Assembly: GCA_024691065.1 (NCBI GenBank)
Contig: JAILOA010000175.1
Span: 1 to 7,493 of the forward strand
DNA length: 7,493 nt
Direction of reading: 5' to 3'
Source of the DNA: Lachnospiraceae bacterium
GTDB taxonomy: Bacteria > Bacillota > Clostridia > Lachnospirales > Lachnospiraceae
The notes under the pieces were generated by a model. The model did no database searches. It was given only the letters and a program-made list of their open reading frames with translations, and was not told the DNA's origin. A program made the position numbers and the translations under genes. Positions 7,148 to 7,493 of the stretch are shown here, piece by piece (within the stretch, counting starts at the first letter, position 1; each line of letters begins with the position of its first letter).

Positions 7148-7171
7148 TTTCGACCTCATACCTATAATTTA

Positions 7172-7187
7172 ATTCTATGTGTAGAAT
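7172..7187. promoter_or_regulatory. 16-bp palindrome upstream of the ATPase gene, operator candidate
   Basis: ATTCTATGTGTAGAAT is a perfect 6-4-6 inverted repeat, 24 bases upstream of the preferred ATPase ATG. Its left half reads TAGAAT on the minus strand, a plausible -10, and a TTGACA lies further upstream at 7203-7198. The spacing between them is 20 bases, too long for a normal promoter. The palindrome could be a repressor site over a weak promoter, or the hairpin of a short leader. No regulator is encoded nearby. Confidence 0.45.
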
Positions 7188-7197
7188 AACCCATCCT

Positions 7198-7274
7198 TGT
7201 CAAAAACACAAGCAAAAAAATCACTGTTGTGTCAAAAACACAAGCCTCAAATTTGAAATTATGTCAAAAAGCAA
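7198..7274. repeat. Three 32-bp-spaced copies of a TGTCAAAAA repeat
   Basis: TGTCAAAAACACAAGC occurs exactly at 7198-7213 and again at 7230-7245. A third, diverged copy, TGTCAAAAAGCAA, starts at 7262. The starts are 32 bases apart each time, close to three helical turns, so bound proteins would lie on one face of the DNA. The first two copies also contain dyads: CTTGT/ACAAG (7196-7200 with 7208-7212) and TTGTGT/ACACAA (7227-7232 with 7238-7243). On the minus strand each copy contains TTGACA. The arrangement resembles transposase-binding sites at the end of a mobile element, or else an operator array. Confidence 0.85.
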
Positions 7275-7442
7275 ATTTTTCTGCCGTTTCATGTCTACTT
7301 TTAGTGTAGCATCATATCAGTTACCATTTTCTTTTATCTCCTTCTAATGCAATATTGTTGTTAACCTCATAGGCCGTCACAGTTCTGCTCTTACTTGCTG
7401 TCACAAAACTGTTCACTTGCCTGTCATTGTTTTTTATGTTTT

Positions 7443-7460
7443 CCGGGGCTTTCGCCCCGG
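7443..7460. other. Very stable GC-rich hairpin
   Basis: CCGGGGC (7443-7449) and GCCCCGG (7454-7460) form a perfect seven-pair stem of G and C only, strikingly richer than the surrounding AT-rich DNA. On the minus strand the loop is GAAA, a stable GNRA tetraloop. Neither strand has a U tract after the stem (minus: AAAACATAAAAAAC; plus: ATCTTAG), so it is not a standard intrinsic terminator. It may block transcription or translation entering the suspected element, or end the minus-strand frame that stops at 7464. Confidence 0.7.
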
Positions 7461-7493
7461 ATCTTAGTCTGTCACCTGCAGCATTTCATGCTC

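Larger units (their letters stand above)
7198..7493 (-). mobile_element. Probable terminal segment of an IS21/Tn7/Mu-type element (partial)
   Basis: If the outermost repeat at 7198 is a tip, the element begins TGT on the plus strand and ends ACA on the minus strand. That is the terminal dinucleotide pattern of IS21-, Tn7- and Mu-class elements, which also carry several subterminal transposase-binding repeats. Inside it I find no intact gene. A minus-strand frame is open from 7485 to a TAA at 7321-7323 (54 codons) but has no ATG. A nine-codon frame from the window edge, ending at TAA 7464-7466, could be the tail of a gene outside. A GC-rich hairpin at 7443-7460 sits between. No transposase or second end is visible, so the assignment and family are inferred. 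The alternative is an ordinary intergenic regulatory region. Confidence 0.4.

Noticed and set aside
7163..7168. Plus-strand TATAAT upstream of the ATPase
   Set aside because: No -35 lies at the right distance and no plus-strand gene follows, so it is probably chance in AT-rich DNA.
7301..7327. Eight-codon minus-strand reading frame after a GAAGGAG sequence
   Set aside because: The spacing from GAAGGAG to the ATG is ten bases, which is long, the peptide is only MVTDMMLH, and nothing downstream suggests a leader-peptide attenuator.

Overview
The window is AT-rich, with strong AGGAGG-type ribosome binding sites, intrinsic terminators, a lipobox lipoprotein and a YfhO-type envelope protein. This suggests a low-GC Gram-positive anaerobe, most likely of the Clostridia (Lachnospiraceae-like). 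That placement rests on composition and gene types, not on a search.

Layout from left to right. (1) Bases 1-63 are the 3' end of an upstream gene whose Lys/Asp/Glu-rich tail overlaps the next start. (2) 38-2833 (+) encodes a YfhO-family polytopic membrane protein, a GT-C-like enzyme of cell-envelope glycosylation, with an unusual cytoplasmic N-terminus built of five 15-residue tandem repeats. (3) 2837-2900 is a hairpin that can terminate both this gene and the convergent operon. (4) On the minus strand, a promoter at 5519-5547 drives a bicistron: a membrane diguanylate cyclase (extracellular double-Cache domain, HAMP, GGDEF), then 9 nt later a family-3 solute-binding lipoprotein with no permease or ATPase beside it. 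The stop codon of the first gene lies inside the Shine-Dalgarno of the second. (5) 5568-5812 holds the terminator of the next minus-strand gene plus a cluster of inverted repeats. (6) 5813-7147 (-) is an AAA_14/DUF4143 ATPase with a nuclease-like C-terminus. (7) 7160-7493 has no convincing intact gene. It carries a 16-bp palindrome, three copies of a TGTCAAAAA-type repeat at exactly 32-bp steps, and a very stable GC-rich hairpin. I read this as the probable end of an IS21/Tn7/Mu-type mobile element that continues beyond the window.

The best functional hypothesis is the bicistron. The orphan binding protein may deliver a small ligand (amino-acid-like by family) to the Cache domain of the cyclase, which would turn an outside nutrient signal into c-di-GMP. 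The most promising undescribed structures are the 32-bp-spaced terminal repeats beside the ATPase, the alternative-pairing hairpins at 5736-5769, and the repeat-expanded YfhO tail.
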